Positions 35,462 to 43,224 of a DNA stretch of 64,000 bases are shown in pieces. This DNA is from Planctomycetota bacterium (GTDB taxonomy: Bacteria; Planctomycetota; UBA1135; GCA-002748355). The stretch spans positions 1-64,000 of the forward strand of contig JALUUL010000014.1 of the NCBI GenBank assembly GCA_027021385.1, given 5' to 3'. The notes under the pieces are model-generated. The model did not search any database and was not told the origin of the DNA. It was given only the letters and a program-made list of their open reading frames with translations. The position numbers and the translations under genes are program-made. Position 1 is the stretch's first letter; every line of letters begins with the position of its first letter.

Positions 35462-37141
35462 TTATCGACGGATCGGATCGGACCCTGTAGAGGAATCCGC
35501 CAGGGAACGCCGCAGGTCCCGTCCCGCCCGGACCGTCAGGACGAGGAGGAGCAGCCCGAGAACGGCCGGAAACACGCTGTCGAGCCGCCGGCCGAGCCCG
35601 AGGGCCCAGAAATGCCGGAACGAGCGGTCCTCGGGGAGGTTCGGGACCGGGGGGCTGTCCAGGTCCTCGCCGAAGAGGGCGCCGTAGACCTTTCTGCCGG
35701 ACCCCGAGGGGATCTCCCCGGTCGCATTGAACCAGGCATAGGTCCAGTGCCCGTGGAGTGGGCTCGTTCTCGGATCCGAGGCGAGGTAATGGATGCGATC
35801 CCCTTCCGGGACATCGGCCCATCGCACGGCGGCCGCTCGGAACGCGAGGTCGTAGTACCCGTGGTAGGGAGTGAGCCATCCGCCCGCCTGCACGAGGAGA
35901 CCGATTCCCGCGAGGCCGAAGAGGACGCGCCGCAGTCTCGGAGAACCACGGAGGTCCCGATCGAAGGCCATGGCCAGAGCCGAGGCGACGACGAGGACCG
36001 CGCCCGCGCTCAGGTAGCGCACCCCCCAGGCTTGACTCGAGTGCCAGCCCGCCGTGAAGGAGGCGAGGATCCAGGGAACCAGGAGCAAGCCGAGGAAGAG
36101 GACGAGAATGGGCCCTCGGCCCTTCCGATGCTTCCAGTAGAGGTACGGGACCGCCCAGAGCAGGGGAGAGAACCAGAACAGGCCCTTTCCCGGACTGAAT
36201 CCGAGAAGGAAGAACCCGAGGAGGGGAGGGAAGGACCAGTAGCCCTCCGAGGTGCCCGCGCTGTATCCCATCTCGAAGGGATCCCCGAAGCGGGCGTAAT
36301 CGAACCAGAGCTGGAAGAGACCGAAGGGGAGGAGCACGGCCCCGAAGACGAGGAAATCCCGCAAGGCGGCCTTCTCTCTCCTCTCCCGGAGCAGGAGGAA
36401 GATCCCGATCGGGATCAGGGAAAGCACGAGGAAGGGCCGGCAGAGCACCGCCATCCCCGCCGCCAGTCCCCCCCGGACGAGGGTTCGGGTCCCCCCCGAC
36501 GGGACGAGGAGGGCCTCAACCGCCGCGAAGAGGAAGAAGGCGGTCGTCGTGTCGGCCATGCTCTCCCGGGTCTCGGGCCCGAACTGCGTCCCGAGCAGGG
36601 CGAGCAGGCAGGCCGGGATCCGCACGTGTTTTCCGAAGCCGAGCCGGCCGAGGAGACGATAGAGCATCCAGCCGGCCAGAGCCCCGAAGAGCGGGGAATG
36701 GAGGGAGACGAGGAGCCGGGACCAAAATTCCTCCCCCAAGGCCGCCGCGACGGCCGGGCTCCGACCTCCGGGCTCGGCTCGGCAGTTCTCCAGATAGGTC
36801 TTCTCGACCGAGGGAAGGAGCAGAGCCATTCCCCGGCCGGCGAGGTAGAAGGGTGCGAGGACCAGGGCATGCCCGATACCGAACCAGGAGTACCAGCGCC
36901 CGTCCCTTCCCCGCATGACGTCGAAAGGACGCGGAGCGGAGAGCAGCAGGACCTCGGCGGCGGAAGCGTCTACCCCGTCCTTCGAGAGCCCCGCATGACC
37001 TCGGAGTACGAGGGAACGGGCGGTCTGGTATTCGACCTCCGCGTCCGGATTCTCGATATAGCCGTGGGAGAGGAGGAGGAAGATCCCCAGGAGGAAGGCG
37101 AAGAGGATCCGGCCCTCCTGCCCGGTCGGCCCTTCCCTCAC
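35462..37141 (-). CDS. GT-C type membrane glycosyltransferase-like protein
   Basis: This 559-aa protein has about a dozen membrane helices from LLGIFLLLSHGYIENPDAEVEYQTARSL onward. The first extracytoplasmic loop carries an acidic pair (NPDAEVEY) where GT-C enzymes place the catalytic Asp/Glu. A large loop (DGRWYSWFGIGHALVLAPFY) follows. Members transfer sugars from polyprenyl-phosphate carriers to periplasmic acceptors. The true start is GTG 37141, which overlaps the cutA stop (GTGA), so the two genes are translationally coupled; the 68 codons before it in the track are antisense to cutA. Confidence 0.76.
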   Translation of the reverse strand: MREGPTGQEGRILFAFLLGIFLLLSHGYIENPDAEVEYQTARSLVLRGHAGLSKDGVDASAAEVLLLSAPRPFDVMRGRDGRWYSWFGIGHALVLAPFYLAGRGMALLLPSVEKTYLENCRAEPGGRSPAVAAALGEEFWSRLLVSLHSPLFGALAGWMLYRLLGRLGFGKHVRIPACLLALLGTQFGPETRESMADTTTAFFLFAAVEALLVPSGGTRTLVRGGLAAGMAVLCRPFLVLSLIPIGIFLLLRERREKAALRDFLVFGAVLLPFGLFQLWFDYARFGDPFEMGYSAGTSEGYWSFPPLLGFFLLGFSPGKGLFWFSPLLWAVPYLYWKHRKGRGPILVLFLGLLLVPWILASFTAGWHSSQAWGVRYLSAGAVLVVASALAMAFDRDLRGSPRLRRVLFGLAGIGLLVQAGGWLTPYHGYYDLAFRAAAVRWADVPEGDRIHYLASDPRTSPLHGHWTYAWFNATGEIPSGSGRKVYGALFGEDLDSPPVPNLPEDRSFRHFWALGLGRRLDSVFPAVLGLLLLVLTVRAGRDLRRSLADSSTGSDPIRR

Positions 37142-37482
37142 GCCCCCCCACCTTCCAGGCCGCGCAGCAGCCAGTCCAGGTAGCCCTCGGCCGCGTGATC
37201 TGCGTCGAAGGACAGGATCTCCGGCTCCTCGTAGGGATGCATCGCCGCCAACCGTTCGAAGAAGGACTTTCGTTCCTCCTCGCCCGACCATGCGGTCTTG
37301 ATCAGGAGGAGTCGTTCCTCGGCTGTTTCGATCCTTCCCCGCCACCGATAGGTCGAGACCATCGGGGGAAGAACGGACACGCAGGCCGCGAGACGCTCCT
37401 CGACGAGCCGTCCCGCGAGAGAGGAGGCCTGTTCTCCGTCCTCCACGGTCGTGATCACGAGTCGCACCGTTTCGCGTCCCAC
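37138..37482 (-). CDS. cutA: CutA1-type divalent-cation tolerance protein
   Basis: The 114-aa product has the family pattern: LVITTVEDGEQASSLAGRLVEERLAACVSVLP at the start and AAMHPYEEPEILSFDAD near the end, which corresponds to the HPYExPEI signature. CutA1 forms very stable trimers of ferredoxin-like folds and has been linked to copper tolerance, but its biochemical role is unclear. GTG 37482 is preceded by GGGGGAAGGAC. It lies between a metallophosphoesterase and a GT-C gene in one operon. Confidence 0.93.
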   Translation of the reverse strand: MGRETVRLVITTVEDGEQASSLAGRLVEERLAACVSVLPPMVSTYRWRGRIETAEERLLLIKTAWSGEEERKSFFERLAAMHPYEEPEILSFDADHAAEGYLDWLLRGLEGGGA

Positions 37483-37504
37483 GTCCTTCCCCCGGTTGCG
37501 GACT

Positions 37505-38257
37505 TCAGCGCCCCTTCCTCAGCCGTTCGGCGAGATAGGGGTTCAATCCCGCCTCCATGATACGTCTCTGCGTCTCGGCCACATCGTAGGGAACGCGCTC
37601 CCAGGTCAGACGGTTCCCTTCCACGACCAGGAAACAAGCCCGCGGATCGCCGTCCCTCGGCTGCCCCACGCTGCCCGCGTTGACGAGACACCTCCCCTCG
37701 GGGAGGCGCATTTCGAGGTTTCCGTTCACGGCCTGATGGAAACGGAAGTCCTCCCCCGTGAACCCCGGCCAGTGGGTATGGCCGAGGAAGCACCTCCCTT
37801 CGATCCTCGAGAAGAGGTCCAGCAACTTCTCGGGGTTCAGGAAGCCGTCGGAACGCATGACGTATTCCTTGATCGGATCCCTCGGCGAGCCATGGACGAA
37901 AAGTGCCCCCCATTCCTCATGCCGCTCGGGCAACTCCATCAGGAAACGCCAGCGCTGCTTCTTCGGGGATTGGAGAAGTCCGGGCTTCAGGCGCTTCCTG
38001 GTCCATTCGAGAACTTCGCGGGCGAGGGTGTTGAACTCGTGCAGGCGCCCCTCGAGCCCCCAGTCATGGTTCCCCTTCAAGGTGAAGCGGCACCGCTCCA
38101 TGACGAGATCGATGCAGGCTTCAGGGTCCGGACCGTAGCCGACGACATCTCCGAGACAGCCGATCTCCGTGATCCCGAGTTCCTCGATCCGGGCGAAGAC
38201 GGCCTCGAGGGCCGGCAGGTTCGCATGGATGTCCGAGATCAGGGCGTAGCGGTTCAT
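37505..38257 (-). CDS. YfcE/MJ0936-like metallophosphoesterase
   Basis: The 250-aa protein has all calcineurin-like metal motifs in order: ISDIHAN (7-13), GDVVGYGPD (about 36-44), GNHDWG (about 61-66), HGSPRD (about 122-127) and GHTHWP (about 158-163). These bind two metal ions, and proteins of this small family hydrolyse phosphodiesters. The substrate is unknown; the neighbouring nrnA suggests nucleotide or oligonucleotide turnover. It overlaps the nrnA stop by 4 nt (ATGA), giving coupled translation. Confidence 0.88.
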   Translation of the reverse strand: MNRYALISDIHANLPALEAVFARIEELGITEIGCLGDVVGYGPDPEACIDLVMERCRFTLKGNHDWGLEGRLHEFNTLAREVLEWTRKRLKPGLLQSPKKQRWRFLMELPERHEEWGALFVHGSPRDPIKEYVMRSDGFLNPEKLLDLFSRIEGRCFLGHTHWPGFTGEDFRFHQAVNGNLEMRLPEGRCLVNAGSVGQPRDGDPRACFLVVEGNRLTWERVPYDVAETQRRIMEAGLNPYLAERLRKGR

Positions 38258-39228
38258 ACACCGAACTCCTCGACGAGGGCCTCGATGGCCGCGTCGCGCG
38301 CCCGGACCAGCGGCCCCTCGAGTTCGGCGCCCGCGGCCTTCGCATGCCCTCCCCCCCCGAAACGGCGGGCGAGGCGGTCGACGTCCCGGGCGCCGGTCGA
38401 CCGCAGACTCATCTTGATCCGGCCGTCGAGGAGTTCCTTCAAGAGCAGGACGATCTCGACCCCCTCGATCGAACGCAACTGTTCGAGGATCTCATCGGTC
38501 TGGAAGTCGCAACCGTCGACGCGCCTCATCAGCTCCTTGTCCAGAAGGCAGACAGCGATCCTGCCCTCGAGTTCGAAGGACGCTCCGGACAGGGCCTCGG
38601 TCAGGATCGGGATCGATTCGCGCTGGCGGCGGCGGTAGAGGGCGTCATAGAGTTCGTGGGGTTTCAAGCCCCGGGCGACGAGGTCCGCCGCGATCGCAAA
38701 GGTCGCGTCGTCGGTATTCGAGTAGCGGAACCAACCCGTGTCGGCCGCGAGGGAAACGAAGATCCCCTCGGCAGCGGGCATCGAGATCGGGGCCCCGGCC
38801 TTGCGGTGCAGATCGTAGACGAGGCTTCCGGCACTCGGGGCGGCGACATCGAAGAGAAGGAGGTCCCCGTCCCCCCGATCGGCTCCGATATGGTGATCGA
38901 CGACGAGCCGCGTGACCCCCTCGACCCCCGCGGCCGCCTCTCCGACGGAACCGAGCCGGGAAAGAGTCGAGCAATCGACGAGACAGTGGACCTCGTGGCC
39001 GGGGAGTTCCCCCCCCTTCGAATGGACCTCGAAGGGCGTATGGCGTTCGAGGAAATCGTAGCAGCGCTCGACCCTGTCGGCGTTCAGGATCCGGACATCC
39101 TTGCCCATCCCCTTCAGGAAATGGTAGAGGGCGACTTCCGTGCCGAGGCAATCGCCGTCGGGCCGCAGGTGCCCGGAGATCAGGAAAGTTCGTTTGGATT
39201 CGCAGAGGGCGAGGACGTCTTCGAACAA
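38254..39228 (-). CDS. nrnA: DHH/DHHA1 phosphoesterase, NrnA-like nano-RNase/pAp phosphatase
   Basis: The 324-aa product has the DHH motifs SGHLRPDGDCLGTEVAL (about 18-34), a metal Asp in LVDCSTLSRLG, and the signature VVDHHIGADRGDG, followed by a DHHA1 domain ending in RFGGGGHAKAAGAE. NrnA degrades 2-5-nt RNA fragments and dephosphorylates pAp. The first motif reads HLRPDGD where typical NrnA has a DH[IV]xPDGDA sequence, but the metal-binding His and Asp are retained. It is preceded by the amidohydrolase gene with a 25-bp gap. Confidence 0.88.
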   Translation of the reverse strand: MFEDVLALCESKRTFLISGHLRPDGDCLGTEVALYHFLKGMGKDVRILNADRVERCYDFLERHTPFEVHSKGGELPGHEVHCLVDCSTLSRLGSVGEAAAGVEGVTRLVVDHHIGADRGDGDLLLFDVAAPSAGSLVYDLHRKAGAPISMPAAEGIFVSLAADTGWFRYSNTDDATFAIAADLVARGLKPHELYDALYRRRQRESIPILTEALSGASFELEGRIAVCLLDKELMRRVDGCDFQTDEILEQLRSIEGVEIVLLLKELLDGRIKMSLRSTGARDVDRLARRFGGGGHAKAAGAELEGPLVRARDAAIEALVEEFGV

Positions 39229-39253
39229 GGGAGCCTCCTCGGGGTCCGGGGGA

Positions 39254-40513
39254 TCATAGGACGGGACGCACGGGATCCCAGTGGAGCCCTCGGAGGATCC
39301 CTCTGCGCACAGGTCTTCCCGAGACGATCCATTCCTCCAGCAGGGGGGGATCGAGGCGGGGGGCGCCTTCCAGGGCGAGGGCGGCGAGGGGGAGTCCGAG
39401 CCGGATCCTTCCCGCGGAGGGGATCGCGAGGCATCGCCCCCCGCCCGAGGTCGCGAGCCGCAGGATCTCCCGGGGTTCGAGCCACGGAGCCAGGTCCGAC
39501 AGGATCGCGGTCTCGGCCAGCATGTCGAGGTCCTCGTTGCTCGCGAGGGAATCGGTCCCGAGGCCGACCGCGAGCCCCGCCTCCAGCCATGCTTTCAGCG
39601 GAGGGAGTTCCCTCCCGAAATACCGGATCGTCCCCGGGCAGAGGACCGGAGCCGCTCCGCTCCTCCGGAGGATGTCCAGGTCCCCCGGACGGTTCGCATG
39701 CAGATGAACGACCTGCGTGCGAGGGGAGAGGAGGCCCCAGGATTCGAGACAGGCAAGGGGGGAACGCCCGGGAGGACGGTAACGATCCGGCCAACGACCG
39801 AGGCGCTCGAGGAGCCGCCGGAAGGGACCCTCCCCCTCTTCGAGAAGGCGCAGTTCGTCCTCCGTCTCTCCGACATGGACGGTCAGGGGCCCGCCCACCA
39901 CCGCCGCGGCCCGGAAGAGGGCCTCCGAGACGGAATAGGGGGCATGCGGGGCGAAACCGGCCGCGAGGGTCCCCCCCCAGGGAAGGGAGGTCCGTCCCTC
40001 CTTCCCCCGGAGGGCGGCGGGCAATCTCTCCGCTCCTCGCCGCAGAGCCTCCTGGACCTCCTCCGGTCCGAGGTCGAAACCCAGGAGTTCGCACTGGACC
40101 CTCCCCCCGATCCCGGCCGCGAGGAGAGCCTCCCCCGCGGCCCCCTCGCTGTCGATGTCTGAGACCCAGAGGGTACCGGTCTCGAGGAGCCGCCGCACAT
40201 GATCCTTCGTCCGCAGGCCGGCGGGCCGCCTGTCTGCAGCCCGCGAGGCCCGGACCCCGTCGATCCAGTCGAGGAAGCTCCGGTCGCGGTATTCCTCCTC
40301 GAGAGGATCCAGTTCGCTGTGGGCGTGGGCGTCGACCAGAGCGGGAATAAGGACTTCGAAGCGGGAGTCCCCCGGGGCGGCACGGTTCCTTTCGAGGGAA
40401 CGGACCCGCCCCTCCCGGTCCACCTCGAGGCGCATCGAATCACGCCATTCCGCTCCGTCGAAGAGACGGAGGACGTGGAGCCCGCGACCGGTCCCTCGCG
40501 CTTCCGCGACCAT
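39254..40513 (-). CDS. Amidohydrolase-family metal-dependent deaminase or hydrolase
   Basis: This 419-aa protein has the TIM-barrel amidohydrolase pattern: IPALVDAHAHSELD (metal HxH), HVGETEDELRLLEEG, VVHLHANRP and the active-site GLGTDSLASNEDLDMLAE. The GTDS(L)xSN and HVGE wording groups it with the cytosine/adenosine-deaminase-like branch that includes S-adenosylhomocysteine deaminases and aminodeoxyfutalosine deaminase of the menaquinone futalosine pathway. No other menaquinone gene is nearby, so the substrate is unassigned. ATG 40513 has no clear ribosome-binding site. It is the first gene of the seven-gene minus run. Confidence 0.82.
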   Translation of the reverse strand: MVAEARGTGRGLHVLRLFDGAEWRDSMRLEVDREGRVRSLERNRAAPGDSRFEVLIPALVDAHAHSELDPLEEEYRDRSFLDWIDGVRASRAADRRPAGLRTKDHVRRLLETGTLWVSDIDSEGAAGEALLAAGIGGRVQCELLGFDLGPEEVQEALRRGAERLPAALRGKEGRTSLPWGGTLAAGFAPHAPYSVSEALFRAAAVVGGPLTVHVGETEDELRLLEEGEGPFRRLLERLGRWPDRYRPPGRSPLACLESWGLLSPRTQVVHLHANRPGDLDILRRSGAAPVLCPGTIRYFGRELPPLKAWLEAGLAVGLGTDSLASNEDLDMLAETAILSDLAPWLEPREILRLATSGGGRCLAIPSAGRIRLGLPLAALALEGAPRLDPPLLEEWIVSGRPVRRGILRGLHWDPVRPVL

Positions 40514-40564
40514 CCGGTCAGGAGGGGGAAGGCCGGGAAACGCGGGGATCCCGCCCCTGGCCGG

Positions 40565-43162
40565 TCATCCCTGGTAGAAGACCTTGACCGAATCGATCTC
40601 GATCGTCCCCTTGCCGGAGGCGGTCTTGCTCCGGTCGAACCGCAGGATGAAACGGAAGCCGTTCCCGGTCTTCTCCCCGAACTGGCTCAACGGCTTGACG
40701 GTGCCTTCGATCCAGGGCGTGAGCTTTCCGATCGGCTGGAGGGTCTTGAGATCGACGTTCGTGCTCTGGATGAAGAAGACGACCGGTTCGCCCGTCTTCG
40801 CGAGCCGGGCTCCGGGGAACTTCGTCGGGTTGTCGCTGAACGTGACGGGGACGCCGTCGACCTTGGCCCGGATCACGTAATAGAGATAGGTCGGCGGGAA
40901 GAGGGTCTGGGTTCCGTACCAGGTCGACCAGACCGAGGAGAGGGACGAATAGTCCTCGGAACGGAGTTTCCCGACGTTCCCGGGGGTCGCGGCGGGAACG
41001 AAGGAGGAAAAAGCCGTGTGCGAGGGCGCGGGGTCGGCCTCGACCCGGATGTATCCGGCCCCTCCGTTCCCTCCCTGGACCTTCACGTCGAGGAAGGCCA
41101 CGCTCTCGGTCATCACGCCGCCCTTGCCTCCGGAGACGTCGACCTTGCCGGTCAAGGTCGGAATCCCCCCGCATTGCAGGAGCACGCTCCCACCCGAACC
41201 TCCCCCGCCGGGGGCGGGGGTCTTTCCGGCCGAGAAGTTCCCGTTCGTGTTATAGGAACTCCCCCCCTTCGCGAGGATCATGGCCTTCGAGGACAGGATC
41301 ATGTCTCCTCCGGACTGGATGTTCAGGACGCCGCCGCCCCCGGCTCCCCCGCCTCCCGGCGACATCGCATTCCCCGAACTCACCGAATAGATCGCCTCGG
41401 CGCCGCCGCCCCCGCCGCCCGAACCGCCGATCAGGAAGAGTTCGGTGCTCTTCTTGCCGGCGACGACCGGCAGGACCGGGAAAGCCAGCCCCGCCTTCGA
41501 ATCCGGCCCGAACTCATTCTTCTGATAGGTTCCCCACTGGGGTTTCGTGCGGGTCTTCAGGGCCTTGCCGGGAAGGCCGAGGAGACTCTTTCCGTCCGGG
41601 CTCCAGAGGCTGCCCCCGCCCCCGCCGGCCGCGATCTGCCGGGAGAACGTGACGGACTTGACATAGGTGATGGACTTGCCGTCCGGCGGATTCGCGACCG
41701 CTCCGCCCCCGCCGGTGCCCGCGGCCTTGGCAGCGCGGGGATGGCCGGGAGGAAGGGAGACGACTCCCCCGTCCCGTCCGTTCAACTTCCCTCCGCCCGC
41801 CGTCGTGGCATCTCCCCCCTGGCCGCCGGCCGCTCCGCCGACCGCGCCCTTGCCTCCGGGAAGGCCCTTCGTTCCGATCGACGGAAGCCTGAAGGCCGGA
41901 ACGGGGATCTCGATGATTCCATCGATCTGGACCCGACCGGACACGAGGAAACGGGGAATGTTGGACCCCACCAGGCGGATGACCTCGGTGTCCTTGAGGA
42001 TGAAACTCGAGAACTCGAAGACGCCGTTCGTGATCGTGTGCGCCTTCCCGTCGAGGGTGTTGTTCGCCGGAACGGTGAAGCTCGTCGTGTCCCAGAGATA
42101 GATCCGCCGGCCCTGCGGGTCCTTGCCGATCTCCTTGCCCAGATTCGCGCTGAAATCTCCGAGAACGCCCGAGCCGCCGAGTTTCCCCGGCAGGGCCTTC
42201 CCCTTGCCCCAGCCCCCTCCGCTGTGCACGGGGTCGAGCTTCGTCGTGGAGGAGAAGTCCTCCTCGACGAACTGCTGGAAGGCTTTCCTGGGTTCGGTCT
42301 TGAACTCGTAACGGGCGGGAATCGCCGACTTCCCGGAGAGATCGAGGACCTGATCGGTCACCTCGACCGTGATGCAGGAATTGCCCGGCAGCAGGAAAGA
42401 GGGGCGGAAGACGACCTGGCTGCGGTTGTTGACCTGGTCGACGCTGACCGAGATCGTTCCGGGGAGGGGGAGTTCACGGTTGGTGCATTTCCCGTTCTCG
42501 TCGGGAAGGCGGATCTTGAAGAACATCGAGTTCCCCGCTCCGCCGTTCTGGAACGAGACCGTGTTGATGACCTCGGAGAACTCGACGACGATCAGGGTGT
42601 CGATCTTGACGTTCGTCGTCGTGGTCGGGACGAGGAGTCGGGATTCGGGTCGTTTCCGGTCGAGATCGATGACCCCGCGGCTGGCCCTGACCGAGCACTC
42701 GAAGGACCGCGTCAGGAACGACCCCGACTTGGCCCGGATCCCCCCTCTTCCCGCGGGGATGGAAACCTCGTAGACCTGGTTCTTCTTGAAGCCGAAGACG
42801 GTCTGCCCGCCCCGGACCTCGGTGTTCGGAACGAAGGACACCTTGTTCCCCTGCACGAGGTAGGATCCGTCCGGAATCCCGCCGAAGGCCGAGCGGATCG
42901 AGAACGAGGTACTGTTGACGGAACTCGGGTCGATCTCCTGGCTGAACGAGAAGGAGATCGGCTGGTTGACCGCGATGTCCGTCACGCTGCAACCTATCGT
43001 CGCCGAGCAACCGAGATTGCAGCTCGCGATGCACAGGCTTCCCTGGCCGCGGCATCCCGCGGCGAAGGAACCGGTGCTGTCCGTCCCTCCGCCGCCGCAT
43101 CCGGCGAGGAAGAAGAGGGACAGGAACCCGGAAAGGAAGAGAGTGGGGTAAGGATTACGCAT
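40565..43162 (-). CDS. Large Gly-rich lipoprotein A with Cys-rich start and Ig-like repeats
   Basis: The 865-aa product starts at ATG 43162, with AAGGGGG upstream and lipobox FLAG|C (Cys22). A Cys-rich block (GCRGQGSLCIASCNLGCS) is followed by Ig-like SbsA/Big_5-type segments (FSFSQEIDPSSV; VVEFSEVIN), then Gly-rich repeats (GGSGGGGGGAEAIYSVSSGN; GGGGAGGGGVLNIQSGGD) that may form a beta-helix or polyglycine bundle, and a conserved C-terminal domain (LFPPTYLYYVIRAKVDGVPVTFSDNP). It is almost surely on the cell surface. It is a tandem paralogue of the next gene, with identical domain order. No anchor other than the lipid is seen. Confidence 0.82.
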   Translation of the reverse strand: MRNPYPTLFLSGFLSLFFLAGCGGGGTDSTGSFAAGCRGQGSLCIASCNLGCSATIGCSVTDIAVNQPISFSFSQEIDPSSVNSTSFSIRSAFGGIPDGSYLVQGNKVSFVPNTEVRGGQTVFGFKKNQVYEVSIPAGRGGIRAKSGSFLTRSFECSVRASRGVIDLDRKRPESRLLVPTTTTNVKIDTLIVVEFSEVINTVSFQNGGAGNSMFFKIRLPDENGKCTNRELPLPGTISVSVDQVNNRSQVVFRPSFLLPGNSCITVEVTDQVLDLSGKSAIPARYEFKTEPRKAFQQFVEEDFSSTTKLDPVHSGGGWGKGKALPGKLGGSGVLGDFSANLGKEIGKDPQGRRIYLWDTTSFTVPANNTLDGKAHTITNGVFEFSSFILKDTEVIRLVGSNIPRFLVSGRVQIDGIIEIPVPAFRLPSIGTKGLPGGKGAVGGAAGGQGGDATTAGGGKLNGRDGGVVSLPPGHPRAAKAAGTGGGGAVANPPDGKSITYVKSVTFSRQIAAGGGGGSLWSPDGKSLLGLPGKALKTRTKPQWGTYQKNEFGPDSKAGLAFPVLPVVAGKKSTELFLIGGSGGGGGGAEAIYSVSSGNAMSPGGGGAGGGGVLNIQSGGDMILSSKAMILAKGGSSYNTNGNFSAGKTPAPGGGGSGGSVLLQCGGIPTLTGKVDVSGGKGGVMTESVAFLDVKVQGGNGGAGYIRVEADPAPSHTAFSSFVPAATPGNVGKLRSEDYSSLSSVWSTWYGTQTLFPPTYLYYVIRAKVDGVPVTFSDNPTKFPGARLAKTGEPVVFFIQSTNVDLKTLQPIGKLTPWIEGTVKPLSQFGEKTGNGFRFILRFDRSKTASGKGTIEIDSVKVFYQG

Positions 43163-43224
43163 CGGACAGAAGCCCCCTTGCCGCGTGAGCGGAGATTCGG
43201 GGTCCAGAGGAGAAAACGGGAAGA

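Noticed and set aside
33816-35879. Frameshift or fusion between the secreted protein and the GT-C gene
   Set aside because: The N-terminal 171 codons of the track entry merely read the GT-C gene in another frame; a signal peptide start at 35366 explains the gene without a fusion.
33092-37183. 1363-aa plus-strand ORF
   Set aside because: It is antisense to several confirmed minus-strand genes (GT2, GT-C) and has no signature.
41300-42000. Gly-rich repeats as a sign of a misassembled tandem repeat
   Set aside because: The two lipoproteins differ in sequence throughout and each has its own lipobox and stop; the pattern is a diverged gene duplication, not an assembly error.
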